64,000 nt of DNA from Rostrohypoxylon terebratum. Its lineage: Eukaryota > Ascomycota > Sordariomycetes > Xylariales > Hypoxylaceae. The notes beneath the pieces are model-generated. The model had not been told where the DNA came from and searched no databases. It saw only the letters and a list, made by a program, of their open reading frames with translations. A program made the translations under genes and the position numbers. The first letter of the stretch is position 1. Each line of letters starts with the position of its first letter. The DNA lies in assembly GCA_022497145.1 (NCBI GenBank), contig MU385886.1, forward strand, positions 62,001 to 126,000. The letters are read 5' to 3'. Positions 55,407-64,000 of this stretch are shown here, one piece after another.

Positions 55407-57311
55407 ATGCTACCTCGACGCAACTTCTCGACGAGTGTTATCGTCGCATTAGCAACTAGCAGTGTCGCCCAAGCTGCTCTCAATGGACACTGTCCCCCTC
55501 TAGGGCCCGTCCTGCCAGCCCCAACAAATCCTTCAACACATGACTCTCTTAAATCGGCTATCAATAACATCCGGGACAATTTTCAGAATCTTACTGCTGA
55601 ATTTGACTCTACCGGTATATCGATTGCAGTGAAGTCTGTTCACGAGGCCTCCCCACTGCTAGAACTTCATCATACCCCCGCAACCCTCAATCCCAATAAG
55701 ACCACCGTCATCGATTCGCAAACAGTCTATCGACTTCGAAGTATTTCCAAATTATTTGCCGCTCTCTCCATTCTGCAGCAGAACGAAATGAAAATGGATG
55801 ACATTGTTACGCAATTCGTCCCCGAGTTGCTCAAGCTCAAAGGAGAAACAGACGAAACCAATGACATTACGACTGTTAGGTGGAACGAGGTCACTCTTGG
55901 TGCACTCGCTTCACACATGAGCGGCATCGGCACGGACCGTGGGTGAACATGGCTATATCGTATCCCCTATTATTCTTGCTAACATGTTACATTTATTAGT
56001 GGTCAATTGTTTAGCTATCATCCCAACGGATCGGACCCAAGTTGGCCTACCACAATTGAACGAGTCGTCTAAACCCGGGTGCGCAGGCGTTCTCGGCCTT
56101 CCACCGTGCAACAGAACGGAGTTCTTCCGAGACTTCGGAAAACGCCATCCGGTATACGTTCCGTTCAGTCTACTCAAACGTCGCAAGCGTCATTCTCGGT
56201 TTTGCTGTCGAATCTATCACCAACACGACCTATGAAAACTATATGAGGCAATCGATCTTTGATCCCCTCTTCATGAAGCATACCATGATATTTACGGGAC
56301 CCAATAGCAATTAATGGGGTTTCATCCCGGTGAATGAGACGTGGTGGGGAAGTAGCTTAGGATACGAAGACATGTAAGACACGATACAAATGAGGTGTAA
56401 ACAGGCTAACAGTCACTAGAGCTGGCGGTTTTTATTCAAACACACTCGACTTGCTGTCTTTTGGGACCGGTATTCTCCAGCATATCATGTTAGATCAAGC
56501 TAAGACGAGAAAGTGGATGAAGCCATTAACATCGACTTCCTCGTCCGGCCTCCTTCTTGGAGGTCCTTGGGAAATCATTCGGTCCAATAATGCCACAAAA
56601 GATAAGCGCCTCGTTGAATTCTATTGTAAGGCTGGAAACTTGGCTTCGTATAATAACGAGTTGTGTCTCGTACCAGACTATGACCTTGTTATCACAATAC
56701 TCTCTGGTGGTCCGGAATCCAACGCTGACCTAATCAATTTGGCTCTCCCAAAAATAGTCCAGGGTCTACTTCCTGCCATCGAGGACGCCGGTAAGTCCGA
56801 GGCCATGTCAAAATTCGGAGGTACTTACGTAGATGTCACTACGAACTCGACGATTACTCTTTTCCTCGACGACGCTTCTGGTTTCGGCGTATCAGATTGG
56901 GCCATACGCGACGTCAACATCATTGAGAACTACGCCAAGTTCGCAGCTTTGTCAAGTTCCCCAACGGATCAAGCTATCTCTGTCCGCCTGTATCCTACAA
57001 ATCTATTTTCAGACTACCGTGTCGCGTGGCGAGCTGTTTTCGATATAGGGACTCCTGAGCAACTCGCCGCAAAGGATGCAGATCCGTTCTGGCCTGATGC
57101 AAGTTGCCATACATGGGGTTCCATGGATAGGCCCACATACGGGTTCCGATCGTTGGACGAGTTTATTTTCGAGCTCAAAAACGATCAATCAGCCCGTAGT
57201 TTAAATCTTAAGACGTTTAAGATTGAGATTCGGGTTATATTAATTTCTATTCTCATTCACTTCACTTATATATCAATATTGTTATTAACGTCACGATGTT
57301 GGTTATTTTGA
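55407..57311 (+). pseudogene. Decayed serine hydrolase (beta-lactamase-like family)
   Basis: Relic of a secreted serine hydrolase of the class-C beta-lactamase / penicillin-binding-protein-like family common in fungi. The N-terminus is sound: signal peptide (about 1-23), then an SxxK motif (SISK) in YRLRSISKLFAAL with the nucleophile Ser. An intron from about 55938 to about 55991 or 56012 is plausible. After VYVPFS, at about 56164-56171, the family sequence continues (YSNVASVILGFAVESITNTTYE) only in another frame, so bases have been lost or gained. In that second frame a TAA at 56312-56314 interrupts N-stop-WGFIPVNE. A normal-looking intron (about 56372-56419) then leads into intact family sequence AGGFYSNTLDLLSFGTG to 57311. 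Two independent breaks favour a pseudogene over an error. The C-terminal tail looks altered and hydrophobic. Confidence 0.82.
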
Positions 57312-57519
57312 GATTCATACAGACCACTTGACAATTGCTTATATATTTTTCTTATTTTTCTAAACAGCAAACATCTTTATCGACGACGAAACAAAGACAC
57401 AAGGCTAGCTCCTACTGATGTGTTGTAGTAAAAAGTTCGAATTCGTCTACTCCGCTAGCAGACGAAGCTTGGCTGCTTGCGGTTCACTGGTTAGCAGTAG
57501 CTCAGGCCAGTGATTGCAG
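57312..57519. other. Convergent 3' spacer
   Basis: Short AT-rich spacer between the hydrolase relic and the next minus-strand gene. No gene seen. Confidence 0.6.
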
Positions 57520-58356
57520 TTACTTCGCCACCTCCTTCTTCGCCTCCGGTGCCTTCGCCTCTGTTACCTTGGCCTCTGTTACCTTGGTCTTCGTTACCTT
57601 GGCCTCCGTTACCTTAGCCGCCGGTGCCTTGGCCGCCGGTGCCTTAGTTGCAGGTGCCTTGGGCTCCGTTGCCCCAGCAGTCTGTGCAGCCGCCTCCGTT
57701 GCCTTGGACACGATAGGGCGACGTCGACTTAATCCTTCCTCTAAAGCCTTGGTCAAACCCGCTCGTCGAGCAACATCCCTAAAAGAGGAGGCATGTTCCT
57801 CGGGAACGCCCTTCCAGTAGGGCCTCTTCTCGTTCTTCCAATTCCAGCTGATGTGGGAACCGAAGAGCTTGATCAGAGCCTTACGATCGATAAAATTGGG
57901 CATCTGGACGATGGTCTTGAGGAGAATGATCTTCTCAGACTTGCGCAGACCGCGCCCCTTGAAGCCATTGTGGATGTACCACTCGACGTTGGCGAGAGCG
58001 TCCTCGTTCATTTCAGCAATCTGCTCCTTCGAAAGCTGGCCCTCCTGGGTCTTTCTCATGGCAGCGATGTCCTTTGCCGCATTCTCCTTCAACCTGGCCT
58101 CGCGGCTGATCTTGTACTCTTCCGCCACGTACTTGTGCTTCTCGGCACCCCTGAGACCTTTGGCATTCGCGTCCGCCTTTACCTCGCACTCGTAACACAT
58201 CTGGCTCGCCGGAGCTTGGACGTACATCGTGGTGGCTATGTGGTATTCCTCGGGCTCGTGGGGGTAGAAGAGGCAGAAGAAGGACTCTCCTAAGCTGGTG
58301 GTCACCTGGTGACCACAGCTGTGGGTGTAGTTGGTCTGCTTAACGGTTCGACACAT
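57520..58356 (-). CDS. Uncharacterised Cys/His protein with Ala/Lys-rich tail
   Basis: One exon, 278 residues. The N-terminus MCRTVKQTNYTHSCGH and later MCYECEV supply Cys2, His12, Cys14, His16, Cys28, Cys54 and Cys57, enough for one or two zinc sites; the pattern is common at the start of uncharacterised fungal proteins. The middle (about 60-215) is charged and helical, with WYIHNGFKGRGLRKSEKIILLKT and ISWNWKNEKRPYWKG. The last ~65 residues are a low-complexity tail of repeated APAAK, KVTEAK and KAPEAK units, resembling histone H1 or other Ala/Lys tails. The gene's upstream region is about 1.1 kb. I assign no function. The DNA of the tail is a degenerate tandem array (about 57525-57680). Confidence 0.75.
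   Translation of the reverse strand: MCRTVKQTNYTHSCGHQVTTSLGESFFCLFYPHEPEEYHIATTMYVQAPASQMCYECEVKADANAKGLRGAEKHKYVAEEYKISREARLKENAAKDIAAMRKTQEGQLSKEQIAEMNEDALANVEWYIHNGFKGRGLRKSEKIILLKTIVQMPNFIDRKALIKLFGSHISWNWKNEKRPYWKGVPEEHASSFRDVARRAGLTKALEEGLSRRRPIVSKATEAAAQTAGATEPKAPATKAPAAKAPAAKVTEAKVTKTKVTEAKVTEAKAPEAKKEVAK
57525..57680 (-). repeat. Degenerate coding repeat (Lys-Val-Thr-Glu-Ala / Lys-Ala-Pro-Ala-Ala)
   Basis: Ten or so near copies of a 15- or 18-base unit (GCCTCCGTTACCTTG-like on the plus strand) encoding the Ala/Lys tail. Copy number probably varies between strains. Confidence 0.85.
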
Positions 58357-59474
58357 GGCGAAGAATTTAAAGCGGCAGGTTTGTCTCTTCAGGTTTTAGA
58401 TAGAAAAACTCGATGCGTGGGAAACTAGTATTTACAATATCGGAATCGAGCTTTGGAGATTAGTGTTGTTATCAATGTTTCGAATGATGGTGAGAAGAAA
58501 GTGAATTCCTCGTAGATCGTTGACGGGTATATATAGAGATATGTTTGGTAGGGGATCTGTCAATGGTGCTTCCTCCGTAGCTAAACAATGAGATTGTGTT
58601 CATGTTGGTTCACCTCTAGGGCTAGTTATTGTCGGGGTCAAAGGCGTTGTTTGACTCAATAGCGCGGGAGAGTCACAAAACTTCGCATCTGTCAAAGAAC
58701 GCATTGTCTACTACCTACTTGTCACGGATCTTCGTCGCCGCAGCACTACCTATTCATACGATAACTTCATAGACAAGTGTCAACTTTTCGGAAGTCAGTC
58801 TACCTACCCCTACTAGGAGGGTAAGTATAGGTAGTGATGCACCGCACAGATTGCCCTACATTATCCACAGATTATGACTATACCTAGGTAGGTAGCCAGA
58901 ATAGCCAGTTCTTTCATGATATGTCTCTGCGCAACGCGAATACCTTCACATAGTAGGTACTAGATACTAGGTAGGTAAATAGGTGCATGTCTTCTATAAT
59001 CATCACGGTCACGGAATTCGATCTTAGGTACCTATCAATTAGCCTCCCTTTACCCACGAGGTGTAGATGTGTTAGCTACCGTCTGTAGTCGGCCTTTGTT
59101 CCGGCCTATTGCCTCTGGTTATCTCTGATTATCTCTGCCACGTCGGCGACCATTCCCCTGCGGAGGTGAATGCTAAGGTGATGACGTGATCACTATTGAT
59201 ATGGCGATATGCATAGCATTGCCTGAATCAGTAATTCAATTACTTATTCTACTATGTAACTAGCATGAACAGAGATTAGGTGAGTGTCTAGTGATTATCT
59301 AGAAAACCGAGGTTCCAAGATGGCTTGCATCAGTCATTGCATCAGTCATTGCGTTCAATCAACTTGCCGCCCCCGACGGCCATTTAAGACTGGGTTCCTG
59401 TTACCTATTTTCCAGATTGAAACCGTAAACTTGGATTCATAAATCATTTGAACTATTGAGCTGAAGTCGCAAAC
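58357..59474. other. Divergent intergenic region
   Basis: Upstream of the Cys/His protein (-) and of carbonic anhydrase (+). It contains CTAG motifs (58880-58895, 58955-58985), a directly repeated TTATCTCTG and a repeated CATCAGTCATTGC word (59328-59350). No gene seen. Confidence 0.5.
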
Positions 59475-60050
59475 ATGACTTCCCCTATTCAGAAAAACCT
59501 CGTGGAGAAGAATGCTGAGTACGCCAGTCACTTTACTAAAGGTGACCTTGCTCTTCCGCCAGCCAAGCACTACCTGATTTGTATGTACCTACTCGAGAAC
59601 ATTGATAGAATCTGTCAGATAGGTCAAAGAGCTGATATGACTCCAGTAACATGTATGGATGCTCGCCTCGATCCAGCAGCCGCATTCGGAATTGAACTTG
59701 GTGATGCCCATGTCATCCGAAATGCTGGTGGGAGCGCGAGAGATGCCCAACGATCCATCATCATATCAGAGCAGCTTCTCGGGACGAAGGAGATCATCCT
59801 GATCAAGCATACCGGGTGCGGCATGTTGACGTTTTCGAACGAGGATGCTCACGATCTCGTCAAGAAGAACTTGGGTCCTGGCGCCGCCGCGGAGATCGCC
59901 ACACTTGACTTCCTTACCATTAGCAACTTGGAAGATGCCGTCAAGAAAGATGTTGACTATTTGAAGAAAAGTTCTACCGTACCAGATGATATAATCATTA
60001 GCGGGTGGATATACGAGGTTGAGACGGGCAGGGTGAGGCAGGTTGTGTAG
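59475..60050 (+). CDS. Beta-class carbonic anhydrase
   Basis: Zinc enzyme interconverting CO2 and bicarbonate; no targeting sequence is obvious, so probably cytosolic. Exons 59475-59580 and 59647-60050 give 169 residues, typical of the short beta-CA group found in many filamentous fungi. The zinc ligands are Cys38 (TCMDAR), His90 and Cys93 (HTGCG), with the Asp40-Arg42 dyad intact. The intron (59581-59646, 66 bases) is stop-free and in frame. It is called because reading through would insert 22 residues just before the first zinc ligand, whereas splicing gives KHYLILTCMDARLDPAAAFGI. GTATGT donor and CCAG acceptor are good. The start is the first ATG in the frame and fits family length. Confidence 0.9.
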   Translation: MTSPIQKNLVEKNAEYASHFTKGDLALPPAKHYLICMYLLENIDRICQIGQRADMTPVTCMDARLDPAAAFGIELGDAHVIRNAGGSARDAQRSIIISEQLLGTKEIILIKHTGCGMLTFSNEDAHDLVKKNLGPGAAAEIATLDFLTISNLEDAVKKDVDYLKKSSTVPDDIIISGWIYEVETGRVRQVV

Positions 60051-60365
60051 ATAAGGTCAGGTGTGTATGCTGGATATGTGGTGGGTGGGGTGGTGAGCGG
60101 AGTTAGGGAGTAGAGGGAACGTCTGGAAGATACGATCAGGAGAAGCTGTGACTACTAGTCAGGTAGTCATATCGTTAGCTGCAAAGCATTGGTATGTTCG
60201 ATTCAACGAGGACTGGAAAATGAACGGTGTTTTTATTACATTAGGTTTTTTTCAATTCATTTTATCCCCCGTAAAACATCGTCAGCTAAATAAATCGTCA
60301 GCCATGACCCATAGCCGCCTCTAAACTTCCTTCAATGAATCGTAACTCATCACAAAAATCAAAGC
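60051..60365. other. Convergent 3' spacer
   Basis: Between carbonic anhydrase (+) and the RNA ligase (-). Short, with no open frame of note. Confidence 0.6.
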
Positions 60366-61531
60366 CTAGAATTGATCAAGGCATCTCTCACGGTACTCCT
60401 TTCCCGTCTCGAGCAACCATGCATTTGAGATAGCCTTGAAGGCGAAACGAGCATCGTGCGTTTTGAATACCAACCCCTCCCTGATGCGGCCCTTCAAGCC
60501 CACGCCCTCAGCTTTTGATAAGAGATCGTGGATATCATCAGCGAACGTAGACAACTGCATATCGTTAGATATTATGGGCACGTGCTCCCATCCAAGCCTA
60601 TCACAGATGTCCCTGACTTCTTTTGGTCCAAGGTAGTCACGGTTGTCGATGTGAAAATACCGAAGACGAAAAAGGTGTGCTCGCCCGGTTCGAAGCCCAT
60701 GCTATTGCCCATAATATCGAACCCGCAAAGTTCGCCCTGTACCACTACATTCACTCCGACCTGATCAATCTTCTCGATGATTGACTGTTTCCTCGCGGCT
60801 TTCCAGAATGAACACGTATCGGACTCTACCAAGTCTTGGTTTCGGCTGCAGACGCCAATTCGAGTTGGTTCGGTCTGTTGGGCATTGTTGGTAGTCGGGG
60901 GCAGAAGTGAATGCCAAACCGAATCGGACTGTATCGCATAAACGCTCATAGGAAGACCATCCAGCTTTTCAGTAATCTCCCACTGATCGTCTGCATAATC
61001 CTCAAAGATGTCAGGTAGATTTTGAACCCGCCTACAACCCGGCTGAGGAAAGAATATGGGTGGCCTTCGGGAATAGTGAGCCTCACCGTCTCCGTCTCCG
61101 TCTCCGTCATCGAGATTTTCCCACTTTTTTACTTCCAGCATTTCGTCGAATGATATCTTCATCAGCGCTCTCTCTGCCGTCTCGGTTCCGTGAATAACCT
61201 CCATTCTCGAATAGAGGCTTTCAACTTCGGGAAATTTATCGAGGGGGAATACGAGGCCTTGGGAGATATGGCCGCATCTCATCATACTTGTCACCACGTA
61301 ACCGAATTTGTTATTTGAAAAGGAAGAAAATTCCCAGAAGTTGTGGTTGGGTGGAAGTAGGCTATCGACCTCGAAGTATAGAACCAATTGACCATCGTAC
61401 AATCCTTCGCTGCGGCAAACCACTACAGTCCACCCGTCGATCGAAACAACATCGTATTGCGACCCTGCGATTGGTGAAATACCAGAGATGTGTCTTAGGG
61501 TAACGAGCTTCCGGCGGGTTTGTTGAGACAT
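60366..61531 (-). CDS. Rnl5-type RNA ligase, one-base frame break
   Basis: ATP-dependent polynucleotide ligase resembling the Deinococcus Rnl (DraRnl, Rnl5) family, which has an N-terminal OB-like domain and seals nicks with a 3'-OH RNA end. Residues 1-130 fit the OB domain. The nucleotidyltransferase domain has the lysine motif EKLDG (Lys189), then GVCSRN (226-231), GELCG (266-270), and, past the break, EGLVFK and FAFKAISNAWLL. An acidic Asp-Gly repeat sits at about 141-149. At about 60651-60657 the frame shifts: upstream reads FVFGIF, and the expected continuation (HIDNRDYLGPKEVRDICDRLGW) is in the next frame. One missing base in an A4 run of the plus strand explains it; the total then gives 388 residues. 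No intron fits. The copy is either newly inactivated or carries a sequencing error. Confidence 0.8.
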
Positions 61532-61966
61532 GGTGTGAATCGGTAGGTAACTAGGTGAACTTAAGATCCTTTAGGTTAGGGATTTAGGGAGGATAGTTTA
61601 TGTAATGGATAGAGATGAGAAGGTTAGAATGGAAGATGACTAGATTTTTTGGGGGGAAGATTTGAAGAAGACAGGGGAGAAAAGGCACTGACAGTGCAAA
61701 TATAGGAGTTAGAGAAAACTTACTTGGAAGAGATGAGTAAAATGATTGAGCAAATTACACAACCACAAAAGAAGAAAAGGAAAGAAAGAGACGCAAATTA
61801 AAATAAACTCCACAAACTCAATCACAAGATGGAAATAACGAAATCACCTGATAGGTACTACTGGCGGTATGCGCTGGTAGGGCTCCAGTACCTATGTACT
61901 AGGTAGGTATGTAGTAGGTAGTAGTAAGGTTGGTAAATTCCGTTATCTACCTAGTACCTACTATGA
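61532..61966. other. Intergenic region
   Basis: Between two minus-strand genes. Contains a GAAAAG-rich purine tract (61775-61800) and CTAG motifs (61895-61960). No gene seen. Confidence 0.5.
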
Positions 61967-62740
61967 TCAAACTGAAATGGGTCGACTAGAGGAACCACCC
62001 ATCGCGGGAGGATCGTCATCCTCTTCGTCGCCTTGCTGACTAGAAATGTCAGACATATCATCAACAGAGAGAGAGTCGCCTTCAGCTTGTTCCTCATCAT
62101 CAGTCCCTGATCCCTCTTCTTCCTTCGCAGATCTCTTCTTTTGCTTCTGCAACTTAAGCATCTTTTGTCGATACTTTGCTGCTTTATCCTTGAGCTCCTT
62201 GGAGGGTCCTCTCATGTGATGGGCTCTGCGAGCATGTGCGAGTAGCGAATTGAAGTTCGGGTAAGTTCTACCCTGTTTCTCACACTCGGACCAGGTGCAG
62301 AGCCAGCTGCCCCTCTTCTGGTTGTTCTTGTAGGAGGAACCATCTCTGTGCTTCTTCGAGATATGTGACCGAATATTGTGAGCTTCGTTCTTCATACGAG
62401 CTCCACAGAGGCTACGTCCTTGTATCGAAAGACGACACTCGAAAGAACCATCGTCGGTGACCTTGCCACTATAAAGGAAACAAGAGTTAGTAAATGTTTG
62501 TTTATGGTGAAAATGATTGGATTATTTGTCGATGTGCAAGTCTCGTGAGTAGTTGTCCCCAAAGCAACCAGAAATGACACTGGAAAGGGAAAAAGGAAAA
62601 AGGAAAAAGGAAAAGGGAATAGTGAGAAAAGTAATTGTAGATGTTACATACCATGCTCCTGCCACAGCTGGCACCGCCGTATTGGTGACTCGCTTCTTAG
62701 TCGCCTTTCCGACTTCTTTAGGCGTCTTCTTGTTCGCCAT
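61967..62740 (-). CDS. Small two-finger zinc-binding protein
   Basis: Two exons, 62740-62652 and 62468-61967, give 196 residues. The start MANKKTPKEVGKATKKRV is basic. The second exon begins inside CGKVTDDGSFECRLS. Two C2H2-like units follow: one with CRLSIQGRSLCG...HNIRSHISKKH, the other with CTWSECEKQGRTYPNFNSLLAHARRAH. The C-terminal half is Lys-rich helix (KYRQKMLKLQKQKKR) and then acidic (EEEGSGTDDEEQAEGD, QGDEEDDDPP). The intron has GTATGT donor and TATAG acceptor and restores the first Cys of the unit. Nuclear, nucleic-acid-binding function is likely from composition but not shown. No specific family name is assigned. Confidence 0.75.
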
Positions 62741-64000
62741 CGCTAGGGCCAGCTAGCATCAATCTGATTATGATGATTCGTTAGTAAATGTATGTCACGG
62801 TGATTAAGTATCATTGAGTGAAAGTCTCCGAAAGATGGGAGGAAATGGCCCTGAAAACGGCAGGGTGATAGGATGATGTACTTACTTGGCGTTTAGATGC
62901 CGCACCAAAATAGGCGGTGGATCAACGTTGGTCAATATTGTTGAAATTGATGATTCGAGGGTATCGTGGAGAGATGTCTGATGAAATTTCTCGATGTTCA
63001 CGATGTTCACAAGAAGTGTTTTTGATACGGAACTGGTTAGGCTGCGATATCATAAATAAGATGTAAAAAGGTGGGTGAAAAATTTGTCACTGCCATTGAG
63101 AAATGTACGAAGATGGAAAGAGTACAAGAAAGGAAATGGATATGTTCTCGCGGAGGAAGGTACTTGGATTAACAAGTACTAAACAGGCACTAACCTAGTG
63201 GGCCTTAGGGGGCGACGACAAAGATGGCGAGAGCATACGGGGTGACTGTAACAGTGCCACTTAGTACCTACCTTAGGTACCTAGTACCGTACTTACCTAC
63301 CTTGTATTAGGGAAAGAGCCGCGAAATGGTATGACTCACAACAATGGTGGATATAACAAGAGGATGAAGACGACGAATTCACTGATGAATATTTTTCCCC
63401 CTCTCTCGCACACACATAAAAAGACAAGAAGAAAAAAATGCCTAATACAATGATAAGAAAAATAACGGCGGAGTTGCCCATAATCTGACTTGGCCATAAA
63501 ATCTTTTATATATATAGGTATATATCTTATTTTTATCGCCGTCGTTTTCGTTATTGCCGTCGTTTTCGTTATTGCCGTCGTTCCATTCGCTTTGTGTTAT
63601 ATTGACATATATCCTCGTAAAGTTGGGATACATTCCTAAAATACTATTGCCAATAACACTACCTTGTAAGTTTTATAAGTTCTGTATTCCGAGAACCAAG
63701 TCGGTTTTGAAGAACTCTATACCCGTTCGTTAGTTATATAATGACTCTTCAAGATTAATCAGAGGAAGGGATACTAACACTGGCTTGTGGCGCCATCTCG
63801 TGCCCGCGGGACTCTACTTTACTCAGGAAAATGGGCGGTGATTCATACAGTCCTTCATACAACAAGAAGAATCCCCTTAATAAACACACCAAATCCTTAG
63901 AAAGTAAGGATTGCATCGGACTTTAGTATATCGGCAAACCTTCCGAAATGTAGCAATCGCTGCCCGTTTTCCTAATTAAAGCATGGTACTGGAGGCACCG
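62741..64000. other. Gene-free end of window
   Basis: Includes the upstream region of the zinc-finger gene, CTAG motifs near 63270-63300, a repeated CGATGTTCA word (62990-63015), and the 18-base tandem repeat at 63541-63580. Open frames (63293-63481, 63442-63633) have no support. Confidence 0.5.
63541..63580. repeat. 18-base tandem repeat
   Basis: Two full copies of GTCGTTTTCGTTATTGCC and the start of a third, in AT-rich non-coding DNA. Confidence 0.9.

Noticed and set aside
55938..56012. A third break in the serine hydrolase at the first intron
   Set aside because: Using the acceptor TTTAG at about 56012 gives an in-frame join, so a lesion is not needed here.
60180..60230. GTTCGATTC word as a tRNA T-loop
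   Set aside because: No matching acceptor, D or anticodon arms could be folded around it; no other convincing tRNA was found in the window.

Overview
This window looks like chromosomal DNA of a filamentous ascomycete (Pezizomycotina, most likely Sordariomycetes). Genes are monocistronic and sit on both strands. Introns are short (about 45-210 bases) with GTRNGT-type donors, CTAAC/CTGAC-type branch sites and YAG acceptors. The proteins are typical of filamentous fungi: Cdc4, a Kap123-type importin, an Mx-like dynamin, an AusD/Trt5-like methyltransferase and an MFS sugar transporter. No rRNA, tRNA, CRISPR array, transposase or virus-like gene was seen. The class assignment is inference from these traits.

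Layout. 1-3.6 kb has no recognisable gene. 3.6-7.3 kb (-) encodes the importin. 8.6-9.9 kb (+) encodes a secreted, cysteine-rich, single-pass membrane protein. 10.4-12.0 kb (+) is an uncharacterised basic protein frame split by one in-frame TAG. 12.8-13.6 kb (+) is a dienelactone-hydrolase-family protein. 13.9-15.7 kb (-) is a WW/FF-domain splicing factor, divergent from a PAP2 lipid phosphatase at 16.6-17.5 kb (+). 18.9-22.2 kb (+) is the dynamin-family GTPase. 24.0-26.0 kb (+) is the sugar transporter, convergent with a short-chain dehydrogenase at 26.5-27.6 kb (-). 27.6-30.5 kb is gene-poor. 30.5-31.9 kb (+) is a membrane-anchored protein with a perfect-length internal duplication, followed by a secreted protein (32.1-32.7 kb, -), a RecQ helicase (33.5-35.8 kb, -) and Cdc4 (37.4-40.7 kb, -). 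40.7-45.1 kb is the largest gene-free stretch. 45.1-47.8 kb (+) encodes a protein with five tandem CxxC[YF] modules. 49.7-50.7 kb (+) is the methyltransferase. 51.1-54.3 kb (-) is a TAPT1/Emp65-type membrane protein. 55.4-57.3 kb (+) is a decayed serine hydrolase. 57.5-58.4 kb (-) is an uncharacterised Cys/His protein with an Ala/Lys-rich tail. 59.5-60.0 kb (+) is a beta-carbonic anhydrase. 60.4-61.5 kb (-) is an Rnl5-type RNA ligase with one frame break. 62.0-62.7 kb (-) is a small two-finger protein. 62.7-64 kb has no gene.

The genes do not form an obvious pathway or secondary-metabolite cluster. They are mostly independent housekeeping functions: nuclear import, splicing, DNA repair, cell-cycle ubiquitination, ER membrane organisation, lipid and CO2 metabolism. 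Lineage-specific membrane or secreted proteins lie between them. The most interesting items are the five-module CxxC[YF] protein, the RNA ligase with a single missing base, the in-frame-TAG gene, the decayed hydrolase, the 41-codon tandem duplication, and two short palindromes (ATCCATGGAT and CTAG-centred CCTAGG) that recur in the non-coding DNA. Exon boundaries were worked out by eye from frame continuity, splice consensus and family knowledge; no search or alignment was run.
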